Assembly: GCF_000439085.1 (NCBI RefSeq) | Contig: NZ_AUUA01000011.1 | Coordinates: forward strand, 62,001-126,000 | Length of the DNA: 64,000 bases | Source of the DNA: Leminorella grimontii ATCC 33999 = DSM 5078 | Lineage (GTDB): Bacteria; Pseudomonadota; Gammaproteobacteria; Enterobacterales; Enterobacteriaceae | Direction: 5' to 3' | In this document: piece after piece, positions 17,384-26,948 of the stretch | Numbering within the stretch: position 1 is the stretch's first letter | Layout of the letters: each line of letters begins with the position of its first letter | Position numbers and translations under genes: made by a program | The notes under the pieces: generated by a model | Databases searched by the model: none | What the model was told of the DNA's origin: nothing | What the model saw: the letters and a program-made list of their open reading frames with translations, nothing else

Positions 17384-18475
17384 TTAATTCCACTCTCCGC
17401 GCAGATATCCCTTAAGCTCCCCTTCGGGCGACTCGCTTGCTCGAATAACTTCCAGCGTGGTGTCTTTATTCACAAAGGTAAATGCTTCCCCCGGCAGCGC
17501 ATCGCGAAGGGCGTAACGCATATAGGCGCGCCAGGGTGCCAAGTCCCCGACCTTGTAGCAGTACCCGCCAGGAATGGCGTAGTCGGAGAACGCTTCGCTG
17601 TCCTCAATCAAAAAGTCTTCGTCGTCGATATATCCTACATAGGTTGACGGCTTTCCGTCCTCACAGGGCTTATCGCCGTAGCGAATAACCCACGGTTCCC
17701 CGCGGCTCACGGCGAACACCACTTCTTTTTGCAGGTGACGATAAACGTCCGCACGGGCCGTTTTCCAGTCCGGGCTACCGACGTTTTTTTCTACCCATTC
17801 GGCGGCGCTTATCAGCTCTGACGGTGCGAGCAGCTTAAACACTTTGCCGCTTTCTTTGTCCGAATCTGAAACCTGCCAAGCGCGCCCTTCGTGGGTCAAT
17901 TCAAGATAATACGACGGCAGCTTCACGCCCAGACGGGCTTCCGCTTTGGCTATCTCTTCTGGCGAAAAGTCGGCGTCCGTCATCTCAACGGTTAATCCCG
18001 CTCCGTGGCGGTTGAGCTGCGCTACCGTTTTCTGCCAGACGCTATAAAATTCCGCCATCGTCTTGGCTTTCGCCATCTCTTTTTTCAGAAAGTCATTCGG
18101 CAGCAGCACGCCGCCGCCCGTCACGGTGAGCGAAGCGCCGTCTTCCATTACAGCCTCGCCGGAAATTTTATAGGGGACGATGGTGGTTATCGGCGGCAGA
18201 GCGACCTCATTAATCGGTGTGTCAGCGTCGACCTTAAGGCTGAAGGCGCTCCCGTCCAGCTCAAGGATCAGCGCCTCTTTGACCTGATCGTCGCCCAGCC
18301 CGTTAGCCACATAGATACCTTCACGGTGCTCTTCGGTTGCCGTCGGCACATCCCGTGAATCCCAGCGCTGCAGCACGTTGTACCAGATGTAGGCCATACC
18401 CGAACCGACGATAAAAAACAGGCACAGCGCGGCGCCTATCAGGATATTTTTTTGCGTTTTGGTCATTTGATTCAA
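17384..18475 (-). CDS. Membrane-anchored SUKH (SMI1/KNR4)-like protein
   Basis: A 363-residue protein with one N-terminal membrane helix (about residues 11-33) and a soluble part. Residues about 165-200 (SPEEIAKAEARLGVKLPSYY) have the opening pattern of SUKH/SMI1-KNR4 domains: a short helix, 'ARLGVKLP', then an aromatic pair. SUKH proteins are frequently immunity factors against nuclease toxins; the membrane anchor is unusual, since most are soluble. It lies 29 bp after the DUF4272 gene on the same strand. Recognition rests on the short motif only, so family membership is moderate. Confidence 0.6.
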   Translation of the reverse strand: MNQMTKTQKNILIGAALCLFFIVGSGMAYIWYNVLQRWDSRDVPTATEEHREGIYVANGLGDDQVKEALILELDGSAFSLKVDADTPINEVALPPITTIVPYKISGEAVMEDGASLTVTGGGVLLPNDFLKKEMAKAKTMAEFYSVWQKTVAQLNRHGAGLTVEMTDADFSPEEIAKAEARLGVKLPSYYLELTHEGRAWQVSDSDKESGKVFKLLAPSELISAAEWVEKNVGSPDWKTARADVYRHLQKEVVFAVSRGEPWVIRYGDKPCEDGKPSTYVGYIDDEDFLIEDSEAFSDYAIPGGYCYKVGDLAPWRAYMRYALRDALPGEAFTFVNKDTTLEVIRASESPEGELKGYLRGEWN

Positions 18476-18504
18476 TCAATTCCGTGTGATTATTTTTAAA
18501 CGGC

Positions 18505-19527
18505 TCAGGCCGGCGTATCGACCTCGTCCCATTCTGCGTCTTCGAAGCGCACCAGCCAGTTCAGGGCATGGTGGCGTTCGCTGATAACGCTGCCGGACAG
18601 GTTGGCAGGAATGTCTTCCCCCCGCTGTCCCGCCTCGCGGATAGCCCAGTGCAGGCGATAGCACAAATCCAACGCGTCTAAAATTTCATCCGCCGGGCGA
18701 AGCCGAGCGGCGTCGATAAAGCTTTGCGTATCTTCGGCCAGAATAAGGTCCGTTACCCCATCAACGTCGCAAATCTCGGTCGGTAGGGAAAGTTTGTCTA
18801 TCTTGCCTAAGCTCCACAGCAGCAGCGCCAGAGCTTCGTAGCGCCACACCGCGTTGATGACGTCCTGCTCCTGCGGAGACGGCTCCGCCATAAAGCACGC
18901 CTCTTCGGGGCTTAACAGCGATGCGGCGAGCGGCAGGCGAGAATAAATATTCTCAATATTATCGCCTTCGTCCTGAGAAAGACTTAACGCCCGCGCCGCG
19001 ACGGACAGCAAAGCCACGCAGCGCTCGGCCACCTCTTTCGCCGAACGCAGCACCGCTTCGCCCTCCCCCATCACCGGCGGCAGTGAATTGGCGACGCGCA
19101 CGCCCAACTTCTGGCAGTATGCGTCATTACTCGCCTTTCGGGCCAACGCGTCAGCAGGATAGGGCACCGAGCCGGTAATATCGCCCTCCCCTGGGGTCGC
19201 CAACAGCTCGCCCTCAGGAGATATCACCGAGCCGTCATTACAAAAACAGATGCCGTTCACCTGGCGCATCCAGTCGAAAAACGCGTCCGTATTCTCTTCT
19301 TCAATCTCTAGACTGAACTGGGTTTGAACGCGGCCAATGTGCTGCAGCAGGTGATACAGGTGAGCCGTCATCTGACTGCCGCTTTTCTCATAAACATAGC
19401 CCTGAAATCCGTTTAAATGCGGCTTAAGCTCGGGGTCAGAGCGATCGCGACGATGGTTGAGACGATGCGGGAAAGCGGGCGCCGACGGCGTATGCAGCGT
19501 GGAGTAGACGTTGAGTAGGAGCGCCAT
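18505..19527 (-). CDS. DUF4272 domain protein
   Basis: A 340-residue cytoplasmic protein. From about residue 140 on it fits DUF4272: SAKEVAERCVALLSVAARALSL, then VWRYEALALLLWSLGKIDKLSLP near residue 225, the EILDALDLCYRLHWAIREA helix near residue 285, and ERHHALNWLVRFEDAEWDEV near the C-terminus. The N-terminal 130 residues are not recognised. The function is unknown; such genes are common in immunity-type clusters. AAGGA precedes the ATG at 19527. It is first in the operon leading to the SUKH-like and DUF1877 genes. Confidence 0.78.
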   Translation of the reverse strand: MALLLNVYSTLHTPSAPAFPHRLNHRRDRSDPELKPHLNGFQGYVYEKSGSQMTAHLYHLLQHIGRVQTQFSLEIEEENTDAFFDWMRQVNGICFCNDGSVISPEGELLATPGEGDITGSVPYPADALARKASNDAYCQKLGVRVANSLPPVMGEGEAVLRSAKEVAERCVALLSVAARALSLSQDEGDNIENIYSRLPLAASLLSPEEACFMAEPSPQEQDVINAVWRYEALALLLWSLGKIDKLSLPTEICDVDGVTDLILAEDTQSFIDAARLRPADEILDALDLCYRLHWAIREAGQRGEDIPANLSGSVISERHHALNWLVRFEDAEWDEVDTPA

Positions 19528-19556
19528 AGAAATAAGTCCTTTTAAACTGAATTCCG

Positions 19557-19757
19557 CTATTGGTGGAAATAACCCGGCGTTAAACCGCGTAACTTTACTG
19601 GAAATACCTTAATGAGTTTCGCTGAAAAATGCTTTCCATATCGATCCTCAGCAGACAGTCGTTTGCGATGCGGATAAACGCTATTCCGTCCTCATCGACA
19701 GTTTCTACCGCTGCGCGAATAAGCAGTAATTCATTTTCAATACAAAAGCCCGCTTGA
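19557..19757 (-). pseudogene. Decayed 3' fragment duplicating the gene at 20946-21338
   Basis: About 140 bp (19620-19757) are nearly identical to the middle-to-end part of the unknown gene at 20946-21338, coding FCIENELLLIRAAVE and an IANDCLL-like tail. The reading frame then diverges, meets a stop, and the final YFHQ-stop of the intact copy survives out of frame at 19557-19569. The 5' half is missing. This is a truncated, frameshifted duplicate. Confidence 0.75.
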
Positions 19758-19902
19758 ATTCAGGAAAGAAAGCATCGGAGCGCTTTATTGCAGACTTCGC
19801 GATGGGTTAATAGAGAGGCTCATTGAAATGCCCTATAACCACTGGCAGTATGTGCGAGAATATCATTTCATCAAGGACGATTACTATGACAAAACGAATT
19901 AA
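19741..19902 (+). pseudogene. Open 3' remnant of an unrecognised gene
   Basis: An open plus-strand frame of 53 codons runs into the start of the next gene and ends at a TAA overlapping it. Its composition looks protein-like (FRKESIGALY, then MPYNHWQYVREYHFIKDDYY), but it has no good start and abuts the inverted gene fragment. It may be the tail of a gene lost in the same rearrangement. No family is recognised. Confidence 0.3.
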
Positions 19903-20869
19903 AGCTCCCTTTTCTATACTGCTGCTTATGGGGCTTTTCACGCTTGCAGGCTGCGGCCAGGACGAAAGCGCTACCAGCAATAATCCAACGCTGTCCTCTG
20001 AGCGCGCCGCTTTCCAGACCAATATTATCGACACCAGCTTTGTTGGTGACGGCGTGCCGGCCACTCCCCCTAAAGAGATCTTTAACCTGATAAGCTACCC
20101 GGCAAAAGATGGCCAGATGGCAGCCTACGTCACGCCCGACCCTCAAGACGGTAAAAAGCATCCGGCGGTTATCTGGCTTATCGGTGGCTATGGTGGAATC
20201 GGCAACGATGACTTTTTCTGGCAGCCGCAGCCCAGAGACAACGACCAAACCGGCAGCGCCTTCCGTAAGGCGGGGCTCGTTATGATGGTGCCAAGCTTTA
20301 GGGCTGAAAACGCTAACCCAGGCCGCTACGAAATGTTCTATGGCGAGCTGGACGATCTGGAATCGGCCCGCGCCTGGCTGGCCCAGCAACCGTATGTCGA
20401 TCCGCAGCGCATCTATTTAGTCGGCCACAGTACCGGCGGCACCAGGGCGCTACTGGCCAGTGAGCTTTCCTCGGCTTATCGAGCAGTATTTTCCCTCGGC
20501 GGCATTCCCGATTTGAAAAAGCGAATAGAGGGAGGGCGTATGATGGTCAACGTTCCTTTCGATCAACGTAACGCTCAGGAGTTCAAACTGCGTTCGCCGC
20601 AGTTCTTTGTCACCTCCATCACCACGCCAACCTTCTATTTTGAAGGGCAGGAATATTACTGGAGCGAGTTTGACGATATGGGCGACGTCGCTAAGCGGAA
20701 AAACGTTCCGTTCTACACATACATGCTGCGCGGTGGCGATCACTTCAATATTATTTCGCCCGTAACGGAAGCTATTGCAGAAAAGATCCTCGCCGACGGC
20801 GGAGAGAAGACCAATATTACCTTCGATAAAGCAGACATTAGCCGCATCGAAAAAAATATTGGCCGGTAG
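19886..20869 (+). CDS. Lipoprotein with alpha/beta-hydrolase (peptidase S9-like) domain
   Basis: A 327-residue predicted lipoprotein: basic start, hydrophobic stretch, and lipobox LAGC with Cys at about residue 23. The rest is an alpha/beta-hydrolase: an oxyanion-type HPAVIWLIGGYGG segment near residue 95, the nucleophile elbow GHSTGG near residue 175, an acid near residue 210-260 and a likely catalytic histidine in RGGDHFN near residue 280. The substrate is unknown. The ATG at 19886 is preferred to one at 19823 because AAGGA precedes it and it gives a proper lipoprotein signal. It lies alone on the plus strand within minus-strand genes. Confidence 0.75.
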   Translation: MTKRIKAPFSILLLMGLFTLAGCGQDESATSNNPTLSSERAAFQTNIIDTSFVGDGVPATPPKEIFNLISYPAKDGQMAAYVTPDPQDGKKHPAVIWLIGGYGGIGNDDFFWQPQPRDNDQTGSAFRKAGLVMMVPSFRAENANPGRYEMFYGELDDLESARAWLAQQPYVDPQRIYLVGHSTGGTRALLASELSSAYRAVFSLGGIPDLKKRIEGGRMMVNVPFDQRNAQEFKLRSPQFFVTSITTPTFYFEGQEYYWSEFDDMGDVAKRKNVPFYTYMLRGGDHFNIISPVTEAIAEKILADGGEKTNITFDKADISRIEKNIGR

Positions 20870-20875
20870 TTTTTA

Positions 20876-20899
20876 ATAGCCCCGGGAAACCGGGGCTAT
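20876..20899. terminator. Hairpin after the lipoprotein hydrolase gene
   Basis: A perfect 10-bp stem ATAGCCCCGG/CCGGGGCTAT with a GAAA tetraloop lies 6 bp after the stop codon. There is no U-run on either strand, yet the position and strength suggest shared transcription termination for the convergent genes. Confidence 0.55.
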
Positions 20900-20945
20900 A
20901 GCACAGGGGGAAGATCCTCTTCTCCCTAAACCACCGCCGCCAGCT

Positions 20946-21338
20946 TTATTGGTGGAAATAGATCCCCATACGCTCCTGCGGTACGGTAATTTCCCAGCGA
21001 GAGCCGACAACAGGCGAAAATGCCTCTTTCGTATCTAGCATCAACAGACAGTCGTTCGCGACGCGGATAAACACCATTCCATCTTCATCGACGGCTTCTA
21101 CCGCTGCACGAATAAGCAGTAACTCATTTTCAATACAAAAACCAAGCCACTCCCCATCATATGGGCGACAGCTGTCGCAGGATAGCGGCCAGTCAACGTC
21201 AAACTCCACGTAAAAAACGCCGTTCGGCAAGGGTTCGGCTCCGCCTCGCCAATAGCCGACGCCTTCGCCATAGGGGGAATCAAAGGTGATAAGAACGCCT
21301 TTTTCATTCTGCGCAATCGTCCTAACGGCGACATTCAT
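20946..21338 (-). CDS. Small acidic protein of unknown function
   Basis: A 130-residue cytoplasmic protein, acidic and beta-rich by appearance; no family is recognised. A Cys pair (CDSC) lies near residue 55. A decayed duplicate of its 3' part lies 1.2 kb away at 19557-19757. The start ATG overlaps the stop of the upstream frame (21335-21706) by four bases, implying translational coupling. The setting among DUF1877, SUKH and DUF4272 genes suggests an immunity-type protein, but that is inference from neighbours only. Confidence 0.6.
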   Translation of the reverse strand: MNVAVRTIAQNEKGVLITFDSPYGEGVGYWRGGAEPLPNGVFYVEFDVDWPLSCDSCRPYDGEWLGFCIENELLLIRAAVEAVDEDGMVFIRVANDCLLMLDTKEAFSPVVGSRWEITVPQERMGIYFHQ

Positions 21339-21706
21339 TCTTCGTACTCGTTGTTATGAACAACGGTTGTAGCACTCGACGACGGCAATATCCCTACCAC
21401 CACACCCTGAGCAATAAACCCGCCTTCCCACAGGCGAAACGTTGTTCCCACACGCACATGGTGAAAAACCTCATCGGGTGAAAGAAAGATCATCGGCACC
21501 GCATGAACGGTCTCTCCCAAAAACGCGCCGCGCCCGAGTTCATCAAACAATATCCGGCAATCGTAGCCGTGGGAGGAAAGCGCCTCAACGCTCTCGAAAA
21601 AGACCGGGCAGCCGTAGCGTATCGCCGGGATATCTCCTTTTCTTCCGCTTTCGGACGCGGGAAAAATCGGATATCCGCAATAAGCCTGCTCACACTGAGC
21701 CCTCTG
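21335..21706 (-). pseudogene. Start-less gene upstream of the unknown protein
   Basis: An open frame of 123 codons has protein-like composition (for example GYPIFPASESGRKGDIPAIR, then CRILFDELGRGAFLGE, and a beta-rich end VGTTFRLWEGGFIAQGVVVG). It begins right after a TGA and contains no ATG or GTG near its start; only an internal TTG at 21550 could start a 71-residue product. It is either 5'-truncated next to glnE or uses an unusual start. Its stop overlaps the next ATG by four bases. Confidence 0.5.
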
Positions 21707-21715
21707 TCAACGTCC

Positions 21716-24556
21716 CTACTCCCCAAGCCACCGCCGCCAGCTCTCTTTAACCTGCGTCCGCTCAGGGATAAAGGCGTCCATCGCGACTTTTCCGGACGTT
21801 TCCTGCAGCGCCAGACGGTGGATTTCGTCACGCATCGTCACGTAGGCGCGGGTCAGGGCCATCGCCTCTTCCTCATCCATAATTCCGTGGTTCGCCATCA
21901 GCTCGAAGATCCTGACGTTGTCCGACCAGCGGGTCAGCTTTGGCGTGTCGTGGGCATAGCGCAGCACCAGATACTGGGCGATAAACTCGATATCGGTAAT
22001 GCCGCCTTCGTCGGCCTTCAAATCGAAAAGATCCGCTGACTTGCCGCCCAGATGGACGCGCATCTTCTCGCGCATTTCCCGCACGTCCCGCTTGAGCGTT
22101 TCCTCATCGCGCGCAAGGCAAAGCGTCTCATGGCGAACGCGGTCGAACGCCGCTTGCAACTGAGCATCTCCATAGACCAGCCGGCTGCGCACCAGCGCCT
22201 GATGTTCCCAGGTCCAGGCTTCGCTGCGCTGATACTCTTCAAACGCCGCCAGCGTCGTCACCAGCAGGCCCGATTCGCCGGAGGGCCGCAGCCGGGCATC
22301 GACCTCATACAGAATGCCCGACGCCATGCGGGCGCTGAACAGGTGCATAATACGCTGTGCCAGCCGCAGGTAGAACTGTCGACCGTCGATGCTGCGCGGG
22401 CCGTCCGTCGCCACGTTGTCCGGGCAGTCGTTAAGAAAAACCAGATCCAAATCGGAGCTGTAGCCCAGTTCGATGCCGCCCAGCTTGCCGTAGCCTATCA
22501 CCGCAAACCCTAGTCCGTCTCTCTCCTGCAGGTGCGTCGGCTGGCCGTAGCGAGCCGTCATCTGGAACCACGCCTGCCTGACGACGGCGCCAATAATGGC
22601 TTCAGCCAGATAGGTGAGGTGATCGCTGACCTTCATCACCGGCAGCGCGCCGGCGATATCTGCCGCCGCGGTGCGCAAAATATGGGTCTGCTTAAACTGG
22701 CGCAGCGCTTCCAGCCGCTGCTCTTCGTCCTCTTCCGGCACGCGCAGCAAAAACTGCCGCAGCTCGTCGCGGTAAGCGCTCAGCGGGATGGCCTGATACA
22801 GGGAACTGACGTCCAGCAGCTCGTCAAGCAGGATCGGGTAGTCCGCCAGCTGCTGCGCCACCATCGGCGACGCCGCGCACAGGCGGATCAGGTGCGTCAT
22901 GGCCGACGGGTATTCAACCAGCAGCTCCAGATAGGTGGTGCGCGTCACTATGCAGGCAATCAGGTGAGTCAGCCGCGGCAGCAGGCTGTCGGCGTCGTCC
23001 CGCTGGCAAACTTCCGCCAGCAGCCTTGGCATCAGGCGATCCAGCACGTCCCTTCCGCGCTGGCCGACGGCCCGCTTGTCCAGATCGTGGCGAAACGCGT
23101 TCAGGTGTTCGCCGACGCCCCGCTGCGCCTCACTACCAAGCTTCGGCATCAGAGACGCAAGCTCTTCCTCGCTCAGCTCGTCTTGCCAGAGCGTGACATA
23201 CCCCTGAGCGCTCCGCTCCTCTTCCCCCTCAGACGCGTCCTCGCCGATAAGCGAGCTAAACACTTCGCGCACCGCCTGCGTATGCCGATCCAGCACCCTC
23301 ATCATGTCGGCCCAGTCGCCGCACCCCATGCCGTAGGCCAGCCGCGCGCGGTTTAGCTCATCGGTCGGCAGGGTTTGAGTTTGCTTATCGTCAATCGCCT
23401 GCAGCAGGTTCTCCAAGCGGCGCAGGTAAAGGTAGCTATCCCTGAGCGCATCGGCCTGCTCTCTCGACAGCAGCTCGAGCTCGGCGATGGCCTCAAGGGT
23501 CGGCAGCAGCGCGTTCCCCTGCAGTTTGGGCTCCCGCCCTCCCCGAATAAGCTGAAAAACCTGAGTAATAAACTCGATTTCCCGAATGCCGCCCGCGCCG
23601 AGCTTAATGTTGTCGGCCAGGCCGCGACGGCGGACTTCGCGGGCGATCATGCCCTTCATGCCGCGCAGAGACTGAATCACGCTAAAATCGATATAGCGAC
23701 GGAACACGAACGGGCGCAGCATCCGCTTAAGCTCTTCGGCGTAAGCTTCCCCCGCGTCGCCCAGCACGCGGGCCTTGACCATCGCGTAGCGCTCCCAGTC
23801 GCGCCCCTGCTCCTGATAGTAGTCTTCCAGCGCGCTAAAGCTGAACACCAGCGGGCCGCCGTCGCCGAACGGGCGCAGGCGCATGTCGACACGATAGACA
23901 AACCCTTCCATCGTCACCTGATCCAGCGCCTTAATCAGGCGTTGGCCAAGGCGAGTGAAGAACTGAACGTTGTCGAGCTCGCGACGCCCGCCTCGGGTCT
24001 CCCCGTTTTCCGGGTAGGCAAAAATAAGATCGATGTCGGAAGAGAAGTTAAGCTCGCCGCCGCCCAGCTTTCCCATCCCCAGGATCAGCAGCGGCTGCGC
24101 TTCTCCCTGCGCGTTGACCGGCGTGCCCCATTCGCGGCAGCACTGCGCGTAAAGCCAGTCCCGCGCGCCGATAATAAGCGTTTCGGCCAGTTCGCTCAGC
24201 TGCGCCAGCGTCTTTTGCGTAGAGCACAGCGACAGGCTTTGCGCCCAGGAAATGCGCATCAGCATTTGGCGACGAAACAGGCGCAGCGTTCGCATCAGGG
24301 ACGCTTCGTCCGTCACCTCAGCCATCGCGGCCCCAAGCCACTCAAGGTAGCGCTCCAAGCCGTCATCCTGCGGCGCAACGCGGTACAGCTCATTCAGCCA
24401 ATCTGGTCGGAACGTCAAGCTTTCGCTGACAAAGTCGCTCAGTGCCAGTGCGACGCCGTCTTCCGGCGTAAGGTTCGGCAGTTCAGACGACAGCGCCAAA
24501 AGCGCTTCTTGCCGCTTCAGGCGCTGAGTTTCAAGTAATGGAGGAAGCGATTGCAT
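21716..24556 (-). CDS. glnE: Glutamine synthetase adenylyltransferase/deadenylase GlnE
   Basis: GlnE attaches AMP to, and removes it from, glutamine synthetase in response to PII and glutamine. At 946 residues it has the same length as E. coli GlnE. Two nucleotidyltransferase domains are visible, each with the paired-aspartate motif: [20 protein letters not shown] near residue 150 (deadenylase half) and [20 protein letters not shown] near residue 685 (adenylase half), each followed by a helical regulatory domain. ygiF lies 25 bp upstream on the same strand and is probably co-transcribed. In E. coli hldE follows immediately; here an insert of about 20 kb lies between. Confidence 0.98.
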   Translation of the reverse strand: MQSLPPLLETQRLKRQEALLALSSELPNLTPEDGVALALSDFVSESLTFRPDWLNELYRVAPQDDGLERYLEWLGAAMAEVTDEASLMRTLRLFRRQMLMRISWAQSLSLCSTQKTLAQLSELAETLIIGARDWLYAQCCREWGTPVNAQGEAQPLLILGMGKLGGGELNFSSDIDLIFAYPENGETRGGRRELDNVQFFTRLGQRLIKALDQVTMEGFVYRVDMRLRPFGDGGPLVFSFSALEDYYQEQGRDWERYAMVKARVLGDAGEAYAEELKRMLRPFVFRRYIDFSVIQSLRGMKGMIAREVRRRGLADNIKLGAGGIREIEFITQVFQLIRGGREPKLQGNALLPTLEAIAELELLSREQADALRDSYLYLRRLENLLQAIDDKQTQTLPTDELNRARLAYGMGCGDWADMMRVLDRHTQAVREVFSSLIGEDASEGEEERSAQGYVTLWQDELSEEELASLMPKLGSEAQRGVGEHLNAFRHDLDKRAVGQRGRDVLDRLMPRLLAEVCQRDDADSLLPRLTHLIACIVTRTTYLELLVEYPSAMTHLIRLCAASPMVAQQLADYPILLDELLDVSSLYQAIPLSAYRDELRQFLLRVPEEDEEQRLEALRQFKQTHILRTAAADIAGALPVMKVSDHLTYLAEAIIGAVVRQAWFQMTARYGQPTHLQERDGLGFAVIGYGKLGGIELGYSSDLDLVFLNDCPDNVATDGPRSIDGRQFYLRLAQRIMHLFSARMASGILYEVDARLRPSGESGLLVTTLAAFEEYQRSEAWTWEHQALVRSRLVYGDAQLQAAFDRVRHETLCLARDEETLKRDVREMREKMRVHLGGKSADLFDLKADEGGITDIEFIAQYLVLRYAHDTPKLTRWSDNVRIFELMANHGIMDEEEAMALTRAYVTMRDEIHRLALQETSGKVAMDAFIPERTQVKESWRRWLGE

Positions 24557-24581
24557 GGCATTTCCTTAATTAAAAAGGGGC

Positions 24582-25871
24582 TCAGGCGCGCCCGTCGCCG
24601 CTTAGCCAAAATCCTGGCTGCGCCAGCGCCCGGAGCCGATGCGCTTCGCGATCGCCCGCGCCGTCATAAAGCAGCTGCCAGGCGTCGATATAGCCCGCCG
24701 CCGCGTCGGGATAAGCGCCGGACAAAAGCCAAAACGCGATAATCATGCGTTCAAGGCGAGGCTTACGGTCTTTGTATTCGTCCGGCGTCAGCGGCGCGCA
24801 AAACGCCTCTTTAAGCTCGGCGCGACAGCGAGACAGCATCACGTCGGCAAAGCGCTTGAAGGAACCGTTCAGCTTTTTCTCGTCGCGCTCGTCGATAAAC
24901 GCGCGCCACCGTTGGCCGAGCATCCAATCCATCAGCTCAAGCTTCAGCGCCAAATAGCCTTCGCCATAGCAGACGTCGCCGGCCGCATGGCGAGCCGACA
25001 GCCTCTCTTCCAGCGCCAGAAGCCGCTCTCTGAGCGCGCTCGACGCCTTGCGCGGGATCATGCCGCCCACCAGCGCTATCGCCTGCCGAACGGCCACCAG
25101 CGCGCGCCTGACTTCCTGCTGCGCATTTGCGTGCCCTTCAAACCAGCTGGCTTCGTTGCGCTGCCAGTGAGCAAGGGCCCACTCCAGCGCGGCGCAAAAA
25201 CCCTGTTCAACCGTCGCTCTCGCCGGGAGCGCCAAAAGACCAAACGGCTCCGGCATCAGCTCGGAGCTCCCTTGCGAAAGCCGGTATCCTCGCGCCGCCT
25301 TACTCAGGCTACCCAAACGAACGCCGGTCGCAGACGCCAGCCTTTTCGCCAGCGCTAAAACGTCCTCAACGCGCCCCGCTTTCAGCTCCATCTCCAACTC
25401 ACAGATAGGCTCTCGCTGTTCACCGACCCGAACTTCTCCGAGATCCAGCGCGACCTCAATCTGGCTTTCGCCTTCATTCACCAGCCAGGCTTCGCGGGTA
25501 AAGTCTGTAGTAAACAGCGCGCCCAGCGCGCCCTCAAGCCCAGATGCGCTTATTTCTTCAGGCCACGCGCTTTCGGGCAGCAGGCCTATCTCCAAGCGTT
25601 CGCTCTTTAACGGAACGTTATGCTCCGCCCGATGAGATACGCCGCCGACATGACTGCCGCCGGACTTCAGCGTCATTTCAAAGCGCCCGTCGTTTCCCCG
25701 AACTCGCAGCCCTACCCGATGGCGGCGCAGCAGGCCGTCGGCGGTGTCATAATAGGTGTTGGACAAACGCAGCGTTTCGCGGCTCTGCACGGGCCAGCCC
25801 GCAACAAGGACTTTCAGCGCCTCAACGGCCGTCGGTTCGACGATAAACTTCAGTTCGACTTCAATACTCAT
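24582..25871 (-). CDS. ygiF: Inorganic triphosphatase YgiF (CYTH-CHAD)
   Basis: A 429-residue cytoplasmic protein. The N-terminal CYTH domain (about residues 1-200) starts with the ExExK metal/phosphate motif (EVELK at residues 4-8) and has further basic and acidic strand residues (GRFEMTLKS, ELEMELKAG). The C-terminal CHAD domain (about 220-429) is helical with conserved histidines and arginines. E. coli YgiF hydrolyses inorganic triphosphate. It is followed by glnE on the same strand. The full ERIC element lies 31 bp upstream of its start, inside the ygiF/ygiM divergent region. Confidence 0.94.
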   Translation of the reverse strand: MSIEVELKFIVEPTAVEALKVLVAGWPVQSRETLRLSNTYYDTADGLLRRHRVGLRVRGNDGRFEMTLKSGGSHVGGVSHRAEHNVPLKSERLEIGLLPESAWPEEISASGLEGALGALFTTDFTREAWLVNEGESQIEVALDLGEVRVGEQREPICELEMELKAGRVEDVLALAKRLASATGVRLGSLSKAARGYRLSQGSSELMPEPFGLLALPARATVEQGFCAALEWALAHWQRNEASWFEGHANAQQEVRRALVAVRQAIALVGGMIPRKASSALRERLLALEERLSARHAAGDVCYGEGYLALKLELMDWMLGQRWRAFIDERDEKKLNGSFKRFADVMLSRCRAELKEAFCAPLTPDEYKDRKPRLERMIIAFWLLSGAYPDAAAGYIDAWQLLYDGAGDREAHRLRALAQPGFWLSGDGRA

Positions 25872-25902
25872 AGGCCCATTTCCACTGCCGTCACGGCATG
25901 CT

Positions 25903-26098
25903 TATACCCGTCATACTTCAAGTTGCCTGTACGTTGGCTGCGCTCACTCACCCCAGTCACGTACTTATGTACGCTCCTGGGGATTCTCTCCCTTGCCGCG
26001 TGATTCGGCCTAAAGGCCTCACCCTTTCAGGGCCAGCGCAAACGCTGTTCAAAACGCCATAGGCGTTTTGTCATGCAACTCGAATTATTTAGGGTATA
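25903..26098. repeat. ERIC element with an internal insertion
   Basis: The ends are the ERIC termini TATACCCGTCATACTTCAAG and CGAATTATTTAGGGTATA. The centre holds the hallmark GCTCACTCACCCCAGTCAC and TATGTACGCTCCTGGGGATTC arms used as ERIC primers. At about 196 bp it is longer than the usual 126-127 bp because about 70 bp rich in palindromes (about 26005-26073) interrupts the right part. It lies between divergent ygiF and ygiM. Confidence 0.93.
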
Positions 26099-26277
26099 TA
26101 TTTAAACGATGCTTTCAGTGTAACAATTTCCACCGTTTTTCAGGAGAATAACCGCCACAGGAAAGTGATTAATCCTATTTACGCGGTTAACCGGGTTTTA
26201 CATTTGCACCGCGCCCCTGAAATCTCTACTATCCATAGCTATGTTATTTCGCAACAGAAGATAAAAAAATACTGACG

Positions 26278-26901
26278 ATGCTTAAATTCAAACGATTCTC
26301 GACGCTTCTGCTGATATCGCTCAGCATCGCCTCTTTCGGCGCCGCGGCGGCCGAAGTTCGCTATATTTCGGACGACCTTATCACCTACCTGCGCGGCGGC
26401 CCATCAGACAACCATCGGATCACCGGCGCGATTAACGCGGGTGAAAAAGTCCAGCTGGTTAGCGTCAACAACGACACCAAGTACGCACAAATTACCGACG
26501 CCAAAGGCCGCACCGCCTGGCTTCCCCTGTCGCAGTTGAGCACCGAGCCCAGCCTGAGCGAAAAGGTGCCGGCGCTCGAGCAGCAAGTCAAAGATCTCAC
26601 CGACAAGCTTGCCAATATCGATAACAGCTGGAACCAGCGCACTGCCGAAATGCAGCAAAAGGTCTCCAGCAGCGACGGTATCATTAATGAACTAAAGCAG
26701 GAAAACCAAAAGCTGAAGGAAGAGTTGGCGGCCGCACGCAAAAGCGTCAGCGACATCAGCCTACAGCTTGACGACAAACAGCGCACCATTATTCAGCAGT
26801 GGTTCATGTACGGCGGCGGCGTCGCCGGGCTGGGCCTGCTGTTAGGGCTGATTCTGCCGTACCTGATCCCGCGTCGCAAGAAAGACCGCTGGATGAACTA
26901 A
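26278..26901 (+). CDS. ygiM: SH3-domain membrane protein YgiM
   Basis: A 207-residue envelope protein: a signal peptide (residues 1-24), a bacterial SH3 domain (about 26-90, with VRYISDDLITYLRGGPSDNH), a coiled coil (about 105-165), a transmembrane helix (about 178-198) and a short basic tail RRKKDRWMN. Length and layout match E. coli YgiM (206 residues, TIGR04211 family). Its role is not firmly known. It lies upstream of cca, as in E. coli, with a terminator between. Confidence 0.92.
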   Translation: MLKFKRFSTLLLISLSIASFGAAAAEVRYISDDLITYLRGGPSDNHRITGAINAGEKVQLVSVNNDTKYAQITDAKGRTAWLPLSQLSTEPSLSEKVPALEQQVKDLTDKLANIDNSWNQRTAEMQQKVSSSDGIINELKQENQKLKEELAAARKSVSDISLQLDDKQRTIIQQWFMYGGGVAGLGLLLGLILPYLIPRRKKDRWMN

Positions 26902-26948
26902 ACGCAGAATGTTTGTCGAAAACTAATGTTTGTAGAAAACTATAGTAA

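Noticed and set aside
21503-24538. Several long plus-strand frames opposite glnE
   Set aside because: They are shadows of glnE; their composition (rich in Arg, Gln, His, Ala) is typical of antisense frames in GC-rich genes.
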